Source: JAFGCY01 sp964609245
GTDB lineage: Bacteria; 4484-113; JAFGCY01
Length of the DNA stretch: 7,178 nt
Direction: 5' to 3'
Assembly: GCA_964609245.1 (NCBI GenBank)
Contig: CAZSSB010000080.1
Coordinates: forward strand, 1 to 7,178
Below the pieces are notes generated by a model that saw only the letters and a list, made by a program, of their open reading frames with translations, searched no databases and had not been told where the DNA came from. A program made the position numbers and the translations under genes. Of the stretch, positions 5,683 through 7,178 are shown piece after piece (the stretch's first letter is position 1; every line of letters starts with the position of its first letter).

Positions 5683-6384
5683 TTAGTTGGCGTACTTGAC
5701 GGAGCAGCCCGGATGCGGCGTGGCCGCCGGCGAGACCGGCTCGCCCGCCAGCTGCTGCTCCAGCGCATTGATGACGTAGTTCATACTGGCCTGTTCACCG
5801 GCGAGAACCGTGTCGTCCGCCCCGCCGTTGTAGCGGATCTGCCCGTCGGGGCTGATGATGAACAGCTGCGGCGTGCTGGTGGCGCCGTAGGCCCTGCCCA
5901 CCGTGCCGCTCTCGTCGAGCAGCACGGGGTAATCCATGCCGAAGCTCGCACGCGCCTGGCTGTTGATCTCCAGCCCGCTGCCCTGCTTGCCCGGCGCATT
6001 GGAGTTGATCGCCAGCCAGACCACGTCATGCTCGCTGGCGAAGGCGTGGGCCTCACGCAGCGAGGGGTTGGCCTGCTCGCCGTCGTGGTACTTGCGCACG
6101 TAGGGGCAGCCGGGGTTGAACCACTCCAGCACGACGGTCTTGCCATCGGCCAGGTAGTCGCTGAGCCTGTGGGTGCTTCCCTCGGTGTCCGTCAACTCGA
6201 AGTCCGGCGCCGACATGGCGGCCGGCTCGACCGTAGCGATCGGCGAGGCATCCTGAGCGCGGGCCGCCGTGAGCGTCAGAGCGCCCACCAGCAGCACGCC
6301 CAGCGCCGCGGTGATCGCCGCCGGCATGAGGTTTCTGCGCAGCTGGCGCCGCGCCTCGATCTTGTGTTCGTAGTCAGTAAGCAT
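5683..6384 (-). CDS. Membrane-anchored redoxin (AhpC/TSA-thioredoxin superfamily)
   Basis: Probable periplasm-facing thiol oxidoreductase or peroxidase-like protein held by one N-terminal membrane helix. Residues 1-19 are polar and charged, 20-43 form the membrane segment (or an uncleaved signal), and 57-212 are the redoxin fold: APDFELTDTEGSTHRLSDY (59-77), VVLEWFNPGCPYVRKYH (84-100), the VVWLAINSN strand (121-129), YPVLLDESGTVGRAYG (152-167) and the cis-proline loop TSTPQLFI (169-176). It has only C93 of the usual CxxC; position 90 is asparagine. The tail ends GCSVKYAN with C227, a C-terminal pattern I recall from this redoxin group. C93 and C227 are the only cysteines, so they are the natural redox pair. 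The start at 6384 is set by AGGAGG (complement of 6395-6400) 10 nt upstream; the in-frame ATG at 6426 has no such support. Its N-terminal 45 residues match the 83-aa protein encoded upstream. Confidence 0.85.
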   Translation of the reverse strand: MLTDYEHKIEARRQLRRNLMPAAITAALGVLLVGALTLTAARAQDASPIATVEPAAMSAPDFELTDTEGSTHRLSDYLADGKTVVLEWFNPGCPYVRKYHDGEQANPSLREAHAFASEHDVVWLAINSNAPGKQGSGLEINSQARASFGMDYPVLLDESGTVGRAYGATSTPQLFIISPDGQIRYNGGADDTVLAGEQASMNYVINALEQQLAGEPVSPAATPHPGCSVKYAN

Positions 6385-6560
6385 CGGGCTCGTTCCTCCT
6401 GTCGGTTTCCGCGCTGGTGGCCGCATGCCCGGCCCGAATGTAATACATGAGAACCAGTCGCATTAACTTAGAGCGACGGAAGGGGCCCGGCCGATGCCTG
6501 GTGGCCGCCGGAGCACACGCCCCGACGCCCGTTGCTCGGCTGCCCTCGTGCAGTGCGCCG

Positions 6561-6812
6561 CTAGCGGGCGTCACTCATGGTGCCCTCGATCGTCTGCTCG
6601 CGGGTTTGCCGGACCTCCGCGGCGTCCTGCGCCCAGCCGGTGGTGGCGGGCCGCCCCAGCTCCGCCGGCGACTTGAGGTCTTCGCCGCGCCCCGCACCCC
6701 AGACCAGGCCGCCGATGAGTACGGCGCCAACCGCGGCGGTCACCGCCGCCGGAATCAGCGACCAGCGCGCCCGACTGCCCTCGGTTTGAGTATTCCGATA
6801 GTCAGTAGCCAT
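6561..6812 (-). CDS. Small single-span membrane protein sharing the redoxin's N-terminal anchor
   Basis: Function unknown. The 83-residue protein has a polar N-terminus (MATDYRNTQTEGSRARW), one membrane segment (about 19-40, LIPAAVTAAVGAVLIGGLVWGA) and a polar 43-residue tail with no cysteine and no recognisable domain. Aligned without gaps against the downstream redoxin, 19 of the first 45 residues are identical, including M-x-TDY at the start and PAA-x-TAA-x-G in the membrane segment; the match ends at the redoxin's linker. The Shine-Dalgarno regions are alike too (GGAGGA followed by CGAGC in both), so the duplication appears to include the translation-initiation site. GGAGGA is 8 nt from the ATG. 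It may be a co-expressed anchor partner or a duplicate that lost its redoxin domain; the intact frame and RBS favour a working gene, but no homologue is known to me. Confidence 0.7.
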   Translation of the reverse strand: MATDYRNTQTEGSRARWSLIPAAVTAAVGAVLIGGLVWGAGRGEDLKSPAELGRPATTGWAQDAAEVRQTREQTIEGTMSDAR

Positions 6813-6883
6813 TCGCTCGATCCTCCGTTTCTCTCAGCACCATCGCCGGCCCCGCCCGGCCGCCAGTCAGTAATGCTCTTAGC

Positions 6884-6898
6884 TGAGACTGTGTCTCA
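6884..6898 (-). promoter_or_regulatory. Perfect inverted repeat at the predicted start of transcription of the 83-aa gene
   Basis: TGAGACTGTGTCTCA is a perfect inverted repeat with 6-base arms and a 3-base centre. It lies immediately downstream of the TATAAT at 6908-6903 (minus strand), covering the predicted transcription start near 6896, the usual place for a repressor operator. Arms of this size arise about once or twice by chance in a window this long, so only the position makes it notable. Confidence 0.35.
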
Positions 6899-6902
6899 TT
6901 AC

Positions 6903-6908
6903 ATTATA
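6903..6908 (-). promoter_or_regulatory. Predicted -10 element for the 83-aa/redoxin unit (TATAAT)
   Basis: A perfect TATAAT on the minus strand, 90 nt before the ATG at 6812, in an AT-rich island of an otherwise GC-rich intergenic region. No consensus -35 is seen at 16-18 bp, and no TGn extension, so an activator may be needed or a different sigma factor used. No convincing separate promoter is seen before the redoxin gene, which suggests both are read from here. Confidence 0.5.
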
Positions 6909-7049
6909 CCCGAATTGAGGGAATGCTGGGGGCATCCAGGGAAGGGAGGGCCCGCAACTGGATCGCGGGCGAGACGCCCTCGCTACCGGGAGCAATGCGC
7001 GGCCATGCTGCCGGAGTGTCGACAGCCGGGCCCGCCGGAACCCGACAGC

Positions 7050-7058
7050 TGTTACAAT
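7050..7058 (+). promoter_or_regulatory. Predicted extended -10 promoter of the right-edge lipoprotein gene
   Basis: TGTTACAAT fits the extended -10 pattern TGn followed by TACAAT (five of six consensus bases), which can work without a -35; none is seen. Transcription would start near 7065, leaving a leader of about 37 nt that includes GGGAGG before the ATG at 7102. Confidence 0.5.
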
Positions 7059-7101
7059 CTGGGCAGAAGCTGCGCTCAAGGGCGCTGCCCGGGAGGATGG
7101 C

Positions 7102-7178
7102 ATGTCTGATCGTACGCTGCTCCTGCGTCTCTGCTTCATCGCGTTCATTCTGCTGCTGCTGAGCCTGCCCGGCTGTGG
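7102..7178 (+). CDS. Lipoprotein, N-terminal part only (runs off the window)
   Basis: The first 25 codons of a gene cut by the window edge. The peptide opens MSDRTLLLRLCFIAFILLLL, with arginines at 4 and 9 and a leucine-rich hydrophobic core, and reaches the lipobox LPGC with cysteine at 25, followed by the first two bases of a glycine codon. This is a standard signal-peptidase-II signal, so the mature protein should be lipidated on C25 and kept at the envelope. GGGAGG (7091-7096) is 5 nt before the ATG. A second ATG at 7097 is in another frame that soon stops. Nothing of the mature protein is in view, so its function cannot be judged. It is divergent from the 83-aa/redoxin pair across a 289-bp intergenic region. 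Confidence 0.75.
   Translation, partial: MSDRTLLLRLCFIAFILLLLSLPGC

Noticed and set aside
6438..6448. ATGTAATACAT, an 11-base inverted repeat upstream of the redoxin gene
   Set aside because: Arms of only five bases are expected several times by chance in this window, and there is no clear promoter next to it to give its position meaning. It remains just an AT-rich patch.
3229..6450. A plus-strand open frame of more than 1000 codons
   Set aside because: It runs antisense through trmFO, the HAD gene and the redoxin gene, all of which are family-confirmed on the other strand. The translation shows no domain and is rich in His, Arg, Gln and Ala, as expected of a frame opposite high-GC3 genes.
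6950..6970. GCCCGC/GCGGGC hairpin with a 9-nt loop in the divergent intergenic region
   Set aside because: It lies outside both predicted transcripts (starts near 6896 on the minus strand and 7065 on the plus strand), and 6-bp GC stems are common in this composition. No riboswitch or other known RNA motif was recognised there.
6447..7109. A 220-codon plus-strand ORF across the 83-aa gene and the intergenic region
   Set aside because: It opposes the 83-aa gene, which has a good Shine-Dalgarno and a paralogous N-terminus; the translation is Pro/Gly/Arg-rich with no recognisable feature.
6923..7162. A 79-codon plus-strand ORF with GAGG before its ATG
   Set aside because: It overlaps the lipoprotein signal peptide in another frame and ends in an Arg/Ser/Cys-rich tail that is the frame-shifted reading of that signal sequence.

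Overview
This is a GC-rich bacterial chromosomal window with compact, well-preserved housekeeping genes and no insertion sequences, integrases, tRNAs, rRNAs or CRISPR arrays that I can see. Lipoprotein-type signal peptides and a membrane-anchored redoxin point to extracytoplasmic proteins, probably in a diderm. TrmFO (the folate-dependent tRNA methylase) and the ferredoxin-nitroreductase fusion are spread over many phyla, so I do not name a taxon. Several genes appear to have a -10 hexamer almost on top of their start codon, which suggests that leaderless transcripts are used beside Shine-Dalgarno-led ones.

Layout. At the left, on the minus strand, are folK (1545-1015, folate biosynthesis) and, 39 bp downstream of it, a ferredoxin-nitroreductase fusion (975-67). 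Divergent from folK is a full-length NFACT/RqcH-family gene (1609-3210, plus). It converges, with only 7 bp between stop codons, on a minus-strand block: a YniC-like HAD phosphatase (5565-4894), trmFO (4857-3532), then two very short ORFs (3492-3394 and 3304-3218). These encode 32- and 28-residue peptides that look like paralogous mini-lipoproteins; each has its own Shine-Dalgarno sequence. A 9-bp GC hairpin (5633-5654) separates this block from the next minus-strand pair: an 83-residue single-span membrane protein (6812-6561) and a 233-residue membrane-anchored redoxin (6384-5683). The two share the same N-terminal anchor module, so they look like products of a duplication. At the right edge a plus-strand gene begins (7102 onward) with a lipoprotein signal peptide and is cut off by the window.

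How the genes relate. The annotated core covers translation and its quality control (NFACT/RqcH; TrmFO, which makes ribothymidine at tRNA position 54), folate supply (FolK; TrmFO uses methylene-tetrahydrofolate), sugar-phosphate clean-up (HAD) and redox chemistry (nitroreductase, redoxin). The most novel material is the set of small envelope-associated proteins: the tandem mini-lipoproteins, one of which ends in a CPYC motif, and the anchor-only paralogue of the redoxin, which has a perfect inverted repeat on its predicted transcription start. Functions for these are not known to me and are given only as inference.
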